Assembly: GCA_014773175.1 (NCBI GenBank)
Contig: VXCM01000448.1
Location: 189,662 to 253,661 of the forward strand
Source: Lucifuga dentata
Lineage: Eukaryota > Chordata > Actinopteri > Ophidiiformes > Bythitidae
Direction: 5' to 3'
DNA length: 64,000 nucleotides
Part shown: positions 55,501-64,000 of the stretch, piece by piece
Layout of the letters: every line of letters begins with the position of its first letter
Position numbering within the stretch: the first letter of the stretch is position 1
Made by a program: the position numbers and the translations under genes
Notes under the pieces: generated by a model
Told to the model about the DNA's origin: nothing
Databases searched by the model: none
The model's input: only the letters and a program-made list of their open reading frames with translations

Positions 55501-57070
55501 CTGAATTCCAGCAATGCTCGAGTCTGTGTGATGTTCTGGCATATTTCTAACTCAGTAGGCAGAGAGAGAGAGAAGCACTGCAGGGTGCACCCTTCCCCTC
55601 AGATCAGCAATAATCCTGCCGGATTCCCTGAAATTAATGACAGACTAACATCTGGGCTTCTGCTCTTATCATTAAAACTCCTCCTTTCCTGTTGTGCTTT
55701 AATATGGCGCCGACTTCAGGGGAGGCTTATGTTTGACTGTGCAGCTCTGATAGGTTCAAACCCAGCGAAAAGCTCAACTCTGGGTTTTCGTGAGATTTTT
55801 TTTTTTTTTTTTNTTTTTTTTTTTTTTTTTTAGATTTTGGAGAGGAGTCTTAAGGCCCCAGTGTGCTTCAAGACATTGAAGAAAAGATGAAAGAACACAC
55901 CTTTGAACATGTCCTATAGCACTGCATCAGTTTAGCCTTTAAAGGACCATACCTGCCATCTTGCATGTTTGATATTCAATTTTCATACACATAACATTAC
56001 TGACAATCATTTCCCAAAGAATACTATTGGAACGGTAAGTTTAAAAAAAAAAAAAAAAAAAAAAATTCCTATTTTCCAGATCACCATTGGTTTCAGTTCA
56101 TTCTGGTACACTATTAAAATCAACTTCTTGTTACTTGAAATGTTATTGGGATAGGTAATCCATCATCGTGAACAAGATGTGTATTTCGGTTTTTTTGAAG
56201 TTACGTAATTTTAGTGTTTTAGTGCAATAAAAAGCGTGGAGTGAATGTTTGTCTTCACCAGGGAATATAGTCCCAAAAGAAGACCTGCATTTATCGAAAA
56301 ATTTAAACAACTGTGATTTCGTAAGGCTGCGTAACTATTAGCAGATGAAACATCGATTTTTAAAGTAGATGTATCGCTTGAATATTTGATTTTGAAAGAT
56401 TAAGAGATTTTGAAAAATATCAGGAAAGCTGAAATACGGTTTTATCCCTTGGGAAATATAGTTGTCAGTAACATAACGTGTATGAAAATTGAATATATTA
56501 GGCTCAAACATGCAAAATGGCTGGTATGGTCCTTTAAGNGTGTATGAAAATTGAATATATTAGGCTCAAACATGCAAAATGGCTGGTATGGTCCTTTAAG
56601 AGCTGTCTTTTGTCTTTTCGAATTCTGATTCCTCCCCTGGCCGTAATTGCTCCAAATATCACATGACTTGCTGCATCATTGATGAGGGGGTCAGTGGCCA
56701 GAGCTCAACCTGCCATATGATATTTGGACCAATTACGATCAGGGAAGGTATCAGAAGTAGAAAAAAAAGACATATTTTTGCTTTCAAAGTTCTATTTTTT
56801 TTTTTTTTTTTTTTNTTTTTTTTTTTTTTTTTTTTAAATGAGCGTGTGCATGTTCATGACTCATCCAGACTTTCTGGCTCTGAGACAGACCACTCAGATA
56901 CATGTGCAGACAACATGTCCCCCTGAGAATGAGGATGGAGACGCATCTAGGCCATTGATTTTCAATGCACCTGGGGTCGTCTAATGGGCTGCCAGAAGAG
57001 AATCGGAGCAGGCTGACTGGAGCTCAGGCTCAAGTAAACCCACAGACACTCATTTAGTCCTGCTGTCACT

Positions 57071-57105
<35 letters not shown>

Positions 57106-57526
57106 CTGAGCACTTTGACACTCCAGTCCTCCAACTTATATCTTTCTCTCTTCTCTATTTTTTCAGTTTCCTAGTCACACTCATACACACATCTGCACAC
57201 GATTTGTAGACAACTCCACCCGCAACAACACCTTGACTAAAACCCCTCTTCCCCACTATCTGCACTTATACCCATAAAGCCTCCGAAACGCTTTAGCGCA
57301 CCAAACNCCCCTCTTCCCCACTATCTGCACTTATACCCATAAAGCCTCCGAAACGCTTTAGCGCACCAAACTGATTTCTCCACTCATTTTCTTTCATAGA
57401 GCCAGGTGCCACTCACACAGATGTGATGATGGATGGATGAATGGATGGATGGATGGATGGATGGATGAGCAGTGCGAGAAGACTGATTTGTGTCTGTTTC
57501 TGTATCTATATGTAAGTCGTATATAC

Positions 57527-57586
<60 letters not shown>

Positions 57587-60500
57587 GGCAGCAGCATGTG
57601 TATATTGAGATTGTGTTTGCTGCCTGGAGGACAGAAACGTTCCTTCCTCTCTCTCGTTGTTTTCAAACGTGACGCTGCATGTCGAGCCAGTTGTTTTGAC
57701 TTCTCTTACCTCACATTTTCGCACACTCAGCTGCAAAACCTGTGTGTTTTGGTGGCTTGTGTTTTTGTCATAAGAGTACCCTCCAGGCACGAAACTACTT
57801 TTTTCATTCAGCCAGCCACAGAGGATAATCGAGAGAGTATTTCATCAATTTCTTTGCAGCAAAAGAAAACACACTGGTCCTTCATGAAAGCAGCAAAGAG
57901 AATTAACAGCTTTATTATTTTTGTTTCCAGAACACAAACAAAATACTTCTGAGAATTTTAGCTTTGTTGAAAGAATAAAATTTACCTTTCGGACATATTC
58001 ATTACTAACATTTTAGAATGCAAAGGTCATCCTCGATCTTATTTTATTTTACTTCGTGACCTTTCTAAGCCGTATTTGAGTGAAATAGTTGATAATAGAC
58101 CAGAACAAAGGCTTTTGAACAGTCAGAACAACTGAAACACTTGGTCCTTGTGGGCAATCAATGCCAGAGGCAAGAGCAAAGCCAGTGATTTAAAAAAAAA
58201 AAAAAAAAANTTTTTTTTTTTTTTTTTTTTTTGTTCTCTCCTGTGCACATTTCCACGTTACCTCATGTTTGATGCCAGCAGCTTTGATGCCCAGAAACAG
58301 ACCAGTCAGTGGTACCATTTCTGAGATGGCTATGTCTTTTTTTTTTTTTTTTTTTTTTTTTTGTCACAACAAAAATGATAGTTAAGAGTGAGCCATGAAA
58401 GGCCAGGATGCACTGAGGAAAGGATGAAAGCAATAGTGGATATTTGGGGAAAAGAAAGATTGAGTGAGAAATGAAACAAGAACCAGAAAGACAGATGGAG
58501 AGATGGTGTTAATCAAGTGCAAGATGGTGGAGAGGGCACTGCAGAGATACAGCAGGAGTCCTGACCTTTACTTAGACCAGAGAGAGAGAGAGAGAGAGGG
58601 AGTGAGAGAGGCTGGTGAGATGTTGGCAGACTGGACATGAAAAACAAAAATTTAAAGCAGGAGGACTCAAGCAAAGAAGTGCAGCAAGAACCAAACAGAG
58701 ACATAAAAGCAGTGCTGGAGATGAGATTTGAAAGCTTTTCAAGGCTCTCATCTCAAAACTGAACATGATTTTACTCGGTTGTGGCAATTTGCTTTTCTTT
58801 TCATGGTGATTTGACGCAACAATCCTTTAATGATTCCACAAAGTCCAATACATTATATGTTTTTAAAATTTTTCAATCTTTTTTTTTTAGAAATATGAAG
58901 AGTATGTGTTGAACATTGTTAAAATTGCAAAACATTGAGGTTTACACCTACAGAAATATAGCCAGTAAGTCAAAGATACTGAATTGTTCTGGAGTGTTCC
59001 TTGTTTTTATTTATTTATTTTATGTTTACATCCATAACATGTTTATATTGACATGTACAGTAACAATTTAAGGGTCTACAGACCTGGTGAGATACACACC
59101 TATGAAGTACCAGGCTAGCTAACCTGGCCAATCAGCTGACCACTCAGCTCACTAGCCTATCAGCTGACCAATCAGAAGAGAGGGGCTTTTCCGCAGGAGG
59201 GCCTTAAGAGACAGTAGCTAAAACTGCTGGTTTTCACTCAGTATGCACATTGTTTTTTGCACATCAAAGCATTGTAAAGTTTGCAAAATAAACCCCTAAA
59301 TGAAACTAATACTAAGGAAATCTGTGTATTTCCCCTTCTCAGAGATATTCCAGAAGCTTTTTTTTTTTTTTTTTTTNTTTTTTTTTTTTTTTTTTACAAA
59401 AGACAATTGAGCTAATTTGAATAATTTGTTATGTACAGAATTAATTTTCAACATTAGCATTTCCATTTATTCTGCATTTGCATACAAGTCATCATACTGT
59501 ATAATAGTTCTCCATTTGTGGCTAATGTAAATTTAAAAATGAAATAAAGTTTCAGCAATCTTAATAAACATCCCACTCCATTTCAATTAACAGAGAAACT
59601 GATCAACTAACCTTTGTTCTAATTTATGAACAATACAACTGCAGTGTTGGTCTTAAACTGGAGTTGCGTTGTTCTAACCTCCAGAAGTGGAATCATTAAA
59701 AGAAAGAAAGATAGCAGAGGGATTAGAAAAAAATGAAAGGGGAATAGAAAGGCTGAAGAGGGAATTTAGTTTAGCTGGAGAAAAGAAAAAAGAGAAATAG
59801 CAGTTAAGGCATGATGCAGAGAAGGAGAGTATGTAAGGACATAAAGAAAGGAGGGCGGAGGTTGAAGGCACGGTGGGTGGTGCACAGAGATGGAGAATGG
59901 ATGAGATGGGGGCAAGTGTTTGGTCACACAGCAAGAGCCTGATTAATTAAATCCACTGTTTGTTTCTCCGGCTCAGAGACTTGATCTGGCACTTTTCCTC
60001 ACACTCTCTCCTCTCTGTGAGATTCTCCAGCACTCAGCATGCTCCTTCTCTTCTTCTCCCTCTGCCTAATGTCAACTCCTCCTCTTTTATCTGCACAGGA
60101 GCTCAGGCTTTGCATCTTAAAATCTATGACTTGTTGTTTTTGTGTCTGTATTTGCAACTTTTGGTGCTCTGGATCTCTTAAAGCTCTTTCTGGATAAATC
60201 TGACACAAACATGTTTAACACATAGGAACACGTCCAACACACTCCTTCAGTGTCAGTTATATGTGAGGCTCAGAGTTTCTTTTTTTTTCTTTTTTTCAGA
60301 TTTTCACTAAAACCATACCCAGAAAACTAATCTGATTAAAAAGATTTTCACCGGGATTTTATTTTCCCGTGCACAAGAAAATTGTTTTTTCCTGCTGTGA
60401 AAAAAATGTCACTGTATGTTTTCAGCAAACAAGGTCTTCTAGTGATGAGAGCAGATCACCAAGAAGAAAGAGAAAAGTGATAGGAAAATGCACATGTGCT

Positions 60501-60872
60501 GTGAATAATGTACCAAAATTCTCCAAAGAAAAGAATTTAATTGTTCAGAAGTCAATAGTTACTTTTTCTAGTATGATTTTCACCCAGATTTACATTTAAA
60601 CATTTTTACTCAAAGTTTTTACCTTTTTTTTAGCCCAAAAAAGTCAAAAAAAATGAACTCACAAATTACTCTTTAATTCCAGCCTTATTCAAAGCTTTCC
60701 CCAACTTTTCAGGATTTCAGACTTTTCAGCTTTATTCCCAATTTCAGGGTTTTTCCTGATTTTATGGTGTTATTCCTGAATGTTCTAGACAATTCTGACT
60801 TTTGTAGGACAATATTTAATAATATACTTTTAATTAACTGGCCTTATCTTCTGTGTATATATACAGTACAGT

Positions 60873-60909
<37 letters not shown>

Positions 60910-63859
60910 TCTCACTAATTCTAATTAATTAATTAACTGTGATCATTTCAGATACACAACAAAACTGTAGCAACACGATACAACAAATTTTTCTTACACA
61001 CACACACACACACACACACCATACTGGGCACACACATCACACTGAACACAAACAAACATTCGCCTGGCTGGCTTTTATGCATGCCTGCACATGCCTCTGA
61101 ATACATGCGCACGCACGCACTCACGCACGCGTGCACGCACACACACACACATATGCATAGAGTTGAGTCATTAGTAAGAAAAGCAGGTAGCAGAGGGAGT
61201 TAGTGATGTAGCGATGCACCGCTCTCCTGAGACAGACCCGGAATAGCTTGCAGTTTTGCTGGGAGGCAAAGAGAGCGTCTCATCTTTTCTCCTGCAAGGG
61301 TCAGACACGGATCACCCTCCATAAACTAGATAATTCAAAATCTAGAACTTGACAAAAATCCTATTAATTATACTTTGCCCTGGTACTGCTAAGGTCCCTT
61401 TTTCACTTTTTACCACTAAAATGACTCTGCCAGTGGCCAAGATATATAGAAATAAATTTTTTTCTTTTTATATATGGAGACGTTTTCATGAAGATTTGCT
61501 GAGTGTGCAGTCTCGTTTTCAGAAACACCTTGAGTCATATTCATGAAGATACACACATTCATACCTGGGAGCAGTATGTCCACAATGTTCTGCTTCTGTT
61601 AAGAACAAAAACCTACAATTTAACCCTGCAAGTTTGGGCTAAATTCCTGTAATGATGAAAAATCTACATTTTTTGATTCATCAAATGAACATTACTGATA
61701 TAAACAAGCATTCAACAGCAACAAAAATCATTAATAACCTAGATTTAGTCATTGTCTGGTGCAAATCTGTGTAATAAAAGACCTGTCAGTCACTGTGGAA
61801 GTGATAGCAGCTTCCAACCCTGCGTTTAGCCTTAATGTTTACATTCAAATCACAGATTGTACCTTTGAAATGACATACAGTCACACGCCACACACAAATA
61901 CATGAATTCATGTTTGTGCATTGCAGTAAATGACTGTTTAAGTGTTGCAGGCTGTAATCGTTGTGTGCCGCACAGCTCTGTGGGAGAAAGGTGTGTGAAA
62001 CAACCAACAATTCCAGTGGGTGTTGTTCAAACACAGAGGAATGGCCTCACCCACTGCTGTCCCCAAACCAGCAGGCAGCAACCGCCTCAGAAACACACTC
62101 ATCACCTGCAGCTTGTCTAGCTGGTCTGTGTGTCTGTCTCCATGCGTTCAGATGTGTGAGCGTCAGTTGTAGGACATTGTTATGTAAGGTGGAAATGAAG
62201 TGTGAAAGGGCCAGGAGGGCAATCAGCAGTCAAAGGAAGAGAGTTAGACTGAAAGAATCTTACTGTTGGAGCTTCACACACTTAAGCCAAGAATATGAAG
62301 CGTTTCAACTCTGCAAAATACTCAGTGTAAACTTAATTCCTGTCTAAAAAAAAAATCTACGTATGACAGTATTTTCTATCCACACACCAGAGGTTTTTAA
62401 CAACCTACATTAACAGAATGAATAAACAAACAACTGGATCAACTGGAAAAGTTGTCAAGTGACATAACTTTGGTGGAAGAAGTACACAAGTCCTTTACTT
62501 CACACACACTTTCTCACACTGTATACAACTATTGCTTCTACGTTTCTACCACTATAATCTCATGATAATTAAGAAAAACATACAGACAAAACCCAAATGT
62601 GTCTTACCTGAAGTGTCCCACATGTTCAGCTCAATCCTCTGCTTGTCGATCTCAAAACTGGCTGTGTAATTCTCAAATACCGTGGGAACGTAATTCTGAA
62701 ATCAGATACGAGTGGCTCAAATTAGATCAAAGCTGACGGGTTTATCGTTCATAACACATCATCAAGGGGCAGTCAGATAAATACGTGTGTGTTAAATCCA
62801 GAGATGTGGGTTAAAATGGTTGGATTTCATAATCAACAGCTTAAAGATGTATCTTTTTTTTTTTAACAAAAAATTTGTTAATTAACAACATATGTTACAT
62901 CGGAATGTGCTATCAACACGTGTTACTAAAATGCAAATTTATGTTCTAAAGACACATGAAATTCTCGATTAGAATTATGTACATACATTTAAATTGTTCA
63001 TTTCTAGTGTTCGAATTGTGTAAATTTACAATATCAATATTACATTTTACATTTGTTCTTGATAACTTCATCAAGACATGTATGTCGTCTTCATGTCTTC
63101 ATCCTTTTATAAAATATGTAGTCTAGTCGCTAATCTTCATAACAATGTTTTGTTTTATCGTGATTGTTGGAGTTTTTAGAATTTTTCGGATTTTTCATAT
63201 TTTCTTCTTCTGACCTTCAAAAACACAAAATAGGCATTCGGTAAGTTGCTAAAAGGCACTTCGGCACACTGTTTTTGTGTTTAAACCAGTGCTGTGGCAT
63301 TCACAGATCCAACACACCGACCCAAGGCTGCATCCACCGGCTGCGCTATGCGCAAAAGAGCGCAGACCTCCGGTTCTTGGTGCTGCCGCTGCACAGAGCA
63401 GCAGGACACCAACCGTAAACGAAACACAAATAGTCTGGTTTATTCGTCCTGTTTTGTCATTAGAACATACACAAAGTTAAATCAAAAAATATACCAAAAA
63501 CAAATTCATAACTCATCTGTACAAATCACATCTGGGGAGCGTTTTGGAGCAATGCGCACAGTGCGTCACTGAAAGATCTTACAATAGAGAAGAATTAAAC
63601 AAAATCATAGCATGTATGTCATCTCTTAGTGTTGAAAGGAATAATAATATATGTTTTTAAGCTTTGGCGTGGAAAGACAGGTGCGTTCCATCCGAGCTGC
63701 AGTCAGAATTTACGCGTTCTCATGCTTCATTATTTTTATTAAATCCCTTCTTACCTCTGGGTACGAGTCTTTGGCAAAAACGTGGAGGAGAGCCGTCTTC
63801 CCACACTGCGTGTCGCCGACCACCACGATCTTACAGCGGCGTACTCCTTTGCTCTCCAT
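40585..63859 (-). CDS. rnd2: Rnd2, atypical Rho-family GTPase (complete, 5 coding exons)
   Basis: Coding exons in transcript order are 63755-63859, 62608-62695, 48765-48874, 44882-45016 and 40585-40839. They total 693 bases, or 230 residues, against 227 for human RND2. The P-loop is GDTQCGKT (15-22), switch I includes YVPTVFENY (37-45), and the switch II motif is WDTSGS (61-66) where Rho has DTAGQ. The guanine-specificity motif is CKLD (120-123). The C-terminus is basic and ends with the prenylation box CVLM (227-230). By family, the missing glycine and glutamine make Rnd proteins unable to hydrolyse GTP, so they are controlled by level, phosphorylation and location; Rnd2 acts in neurite and neuronal-migration signalling. 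An in-frame ATG at 63890-63892 would add 11 residues, but the second ATG gives the family start. The ending [11 protein letters not shown] is close to human, and brca1 as tail-to-tail neighbour supports rnd2 rather than rnd1 or rnd3. Confidence 0.95.
41203..42007 (+). mobile_element. hAT element relic with perfect 8-bp target duplication
   Basis: The 8-base word TTCTAGGT occurs at 41195-41202 and again at 42008-42015. The element starts CACATATGTCAAACTCAAGG and ends GAGTTTGACACCCCTG, inverted repeats of the CAGGGGTGTCAAACTC type. The interior has GC-rich subterminal sequence (GGCCCGCGGGCCACATCTGG) and a short transposase remnant at 41428-41586. The architecture is that of the hAT superfamily, probably the Charlie/GTF2IRD2-like branch. 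It lies in rnd2 intron 40840-44881. Confidence 0.85.
41428..41586 (+). pseudogene. N-terminal remnant of a hAT transposase
   Basis: A 52-codon frame begins [20 protein letters not shown] and ends with [10 protein letters not shown] before TAA. It resembles the N-terminal zinc-finger region of GTF2IRD2-like hAT transposases (typical pattern: MAKRKVDSE, a CLLC pair, EYNxxRH). The second cysteine of the pair is lost (CLVS), and everything after the H is deleted, including the catalytic core. It cannot be functional as a transposase. The family is assigned by pattern memory. Confidence 0.6.
42924..43388. mobile_element. TTAA foldback element, copy C (centre and right arm only)
   Basis: It begins in the central hairpin (GCGCAATAAAAAGCGCAGAG) and runs to GGCCAGTATGGTTCTTTAA, matching the right arm of copy A. 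The left arm is missing. About 75 bases of the hairpin loop are exactly duplicated around the N at 43017, again an assembly feature. It is in the same rnd2 intron as the hAT relic. Confidence 0.75.
45017..48764 (-). other. rnd2: rnd2 intron 3
   Basis: This 3.7-kb intron holds a purine-rich block (46610-46980), a G tract with N at 46531, a T tract near 47632-47653 and foldback copy D. No nested gene is seen. Confidence 0.6.
48034..48621. mobile_element. TTAA-flanked element, copy D (asymmetric form)
   Basis: 588 bases run from TTAAAGGACCATACCACCC to GGGTGGTATGGTCCTTTAA with TTAA on both flanks. The interior matches copies B and E (ATAGTCCCAAAAGAAGACCT, GCAGGCGAAACATTG). It contains no N joint, so it is the cleanest reference copy of the asymmetric subfamily. 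Its right end lies 144 bases from the rnd2 exon 48765-48874. Confidence 0.85.
49700..49790. mobile_element. hAT-like terminal fragment
   Basis: TTAGTGGTTCTCAAACTGTGGTG, then a GGTACA word and CACCGAG, match the end seen at 32795. Only one terminus is recognisable. Confidence 0.45.
50740..50960 (+). mobile_element. L2-like LINE 3' fragment
   Basis: The stretch reads through CTCCTGAAGTTTCTTCCAG, then TAGGGAGTTTTTCCTCATC, and later CTAAAGCCCTTTGAACCATT and TGTGATATGTGGCTA. This order of GTTTCTTCC, GGAGTTTTTCCT, a central GGGT part and a GTGATA-GGCTA end is characteristic of fish L2/CR1-group 3' UTRs. No reverse transcriptase coding is present, as expected for a 5'-truncated copy. Confidence 0.55.
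52162..52300. repeat. Dispersed repeat, copy 2
   Basis: AAAGAAAACAATTATGTTTG, GCAGTGCAAAGGCCACCGAC and CCGCCTCTCCCAATGGCCAA match the segment at 35771-35915 in the same orientation. The family is not recognised. Confidence 0.6.
55939..56599. mobile_element. TTAA-flanked element, copy E (asymmetric form) with duplicated end
   Basis: The element proper runs 55939-56537 from TTTAAAGGACCATACCTGCC to GGCTGGTATGGTCCTTTAA. After N at 56539, the last 61 bases (56478-56538) repeat exactly at 56540-56600. The interior matches copies B and D, and the left part carries an enlarged A tract (56043-56065). Confidence 0.8.
57072..57103 (+). repeat. (CA)n microsatellite
   Basis: An uninterrupted run of about 16 CA units in rnd2 intron 2. 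Confidence 0.9.
57246..57371. repeat. Exact direct duplication of about 60 bases around a single N
   Basis: CCCCTCTTCCCCACTATCTG through TTTAGCGCACCAAAC ends just before N at 57307 and is repeated directly after it. This is another unmerged contig overlap. Confidence 0.8.
57428..57468 (+). repeat. (TGGA)n microsatellite
   Basis: Roughly ten GATG/TGGA tetranucleotide units with one AATG variant. Confidence 0.9.
57520..57586. repeat. (TA)n microsatellite
   Basis: A TA-dinucleotide tract of about 65 bases with CA, GT and AA interruptions; self-complementary and able to form a cruciform. Confidence 0.9.
60870..60904 (+). repeat. (GT)n microsatellite
   Basis: About 16 GT units with one CT interruption, 90 bases before an AC tract of opposite strand sense (60995-61019), so the two could pair as an inverted repeat. 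Confidence 0.9.
60995..61019 (+). repeat. (CA)n microsatellite
   Basis: About 12 CA units. It is complementary to the GT tract at 60870-60904. Confidence 0.9.
61105..61156 (+). repeat. Alternating CGCA/CA tract
   Basis: Mixed GCAC, CGCG and CA alternating purine-pyrimidine sequence of about 50 bases, a Z-DNA-prone composition. Confidence 0.8.
62696..63754 (-). other. rnd2: rnd2 intron 1
   Basis: This 1.06-kb intron is AT-rich. The region 63277-63420 is more GC-rich, with an open frame on the + strand that resembles no known protein. No repeat with definable ends was found. Confidence 0.5.
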
Positions 63860-64000
63860 CGTGTCAGTGAGTGTGTGTGTGCGGCTACCCACTTGTCATT
63901 TATCTCCTCACAGTTAAAAGCGGAAGAGAGCAGAGGCCAAAAATGTTTCTTTTTCTCTTAGAGCAGAAAGCCTTTAGATCCGGATAACATAAACTTCAGC

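Larger units (their letters stand above)
48875..62607 (-). other. rnd2: rnd2 intron 2 (13.7 kb)
   Basis: The donor is just left of 62608 and the acceptor just right of 48874. The intron holds the hAT-like end (49700), the L2 fragment (50740-50960), dispersed repeat copy 2 (52162), foldback copy E (55939), a microsatellite cluster (57072-57586), purine-rich blocks (55150-55260, 58380-58690, 59690-59900), GT/CA repeats (60870-61156) and eight single-N joints. Open frames are low-complexity or microsatellite translations with no recognised protein. I see no nested gene. Confidence 0.7.

Noticed and set aside
57437..57952. 171-codon open frame on the + strand
   Set aside because: It is largely the translation of the TGGA and TA microsatellites (runs of Ile-Tyr) joined to random sequence; no start context, homology or splice partner.
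60870..61156. Possible CRISPR-like or satellite array
   Set aside because: These are ordinary GT/CA microsatellites; there are no repeat-spacer units, and CRISPR arrays are not expected in animal DNA.
63710..63892. rnd2 start at the upstream ATG 63890-63892
   Set aside because: It would add 11 Thr/Arg-rich residues not found in the family. The ATG at 63857-63859 gives a MESKG start close to human MEGQSG. It remains possible as a minor alternative.

Overview
The window is vertebrate genomic DNA, almost certainly from a ray-finned (teleost) fish. Genes are split into many short exons with GT-AG introns, the encoded proteins are vertebrate orthologues, and introns and spacers carry fish-type Tc1/mariner and hAT remnants, L2-like sequence and microsatellites. 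A brca1 of this form suggests a percomorph-like fish; the species cannot be named from sequence alone.

Layout. (1) Bases 1-115, + strand: the C-terminal end of an unrecognised gene, then its 3' UTR. (2) 1586-5615, - strand: complete becn1 (Beclin 1), 11 coding exons that join to 447 codons plus stop, with a probable 5' UTR exon near 5838-5960. (3) About 5960-6300: a short AT-rich spacer acting as a divergent becn1/brca1 promoter. (4) 7474-28533, + strand: complete brca1, 20 coding exons that join in frame to 1492 codons plus stop (RING, central exon of 2844 bases, PALB2-type coiled coil, two BRCT repeats). (5) 28534-40584: a spacer of about 12 kb with transposon debris and no convincing gene. 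(6) 40585-63859, - strand: complete rnd2 (atypical Rho GTPase), 5 coding exons, 230 codons plus stop, with a 13.7-kb second intron.

The genes do not form an operon. Beclin 1 nucleates autophagy through the PI3-kinase class III complex, BRCA1 is a DNA-repair ubiquitin ligase, and Rnd2 is a constitutively GTP-bound Rho-family signalling protein. brca1 and rnd2 lie tail to tail, as in mammals, but the head-to-head partner of brca1 here is becn1, whereas in human it is NBR1/NBR2.

The most distinctive non-genic signals are a TTAA-flanked foldback element family (five copies in two structural subfamilies), an 805-bp hAT relic with a perfect 8-bp target duplication, a Tc1-like element with long terminal inverted repeats and a deleted relative, and a mariner-like MITE. 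Many single-N joints, several flanked by exact direct duplications, are probably assembly artefacts. I found no convincing undescribed biological system. The items most worth checking are the GC-AG intron after the brca1 RING exons, a BRCT-exon acceptor without a pyrimidine tract, and the foldback family.
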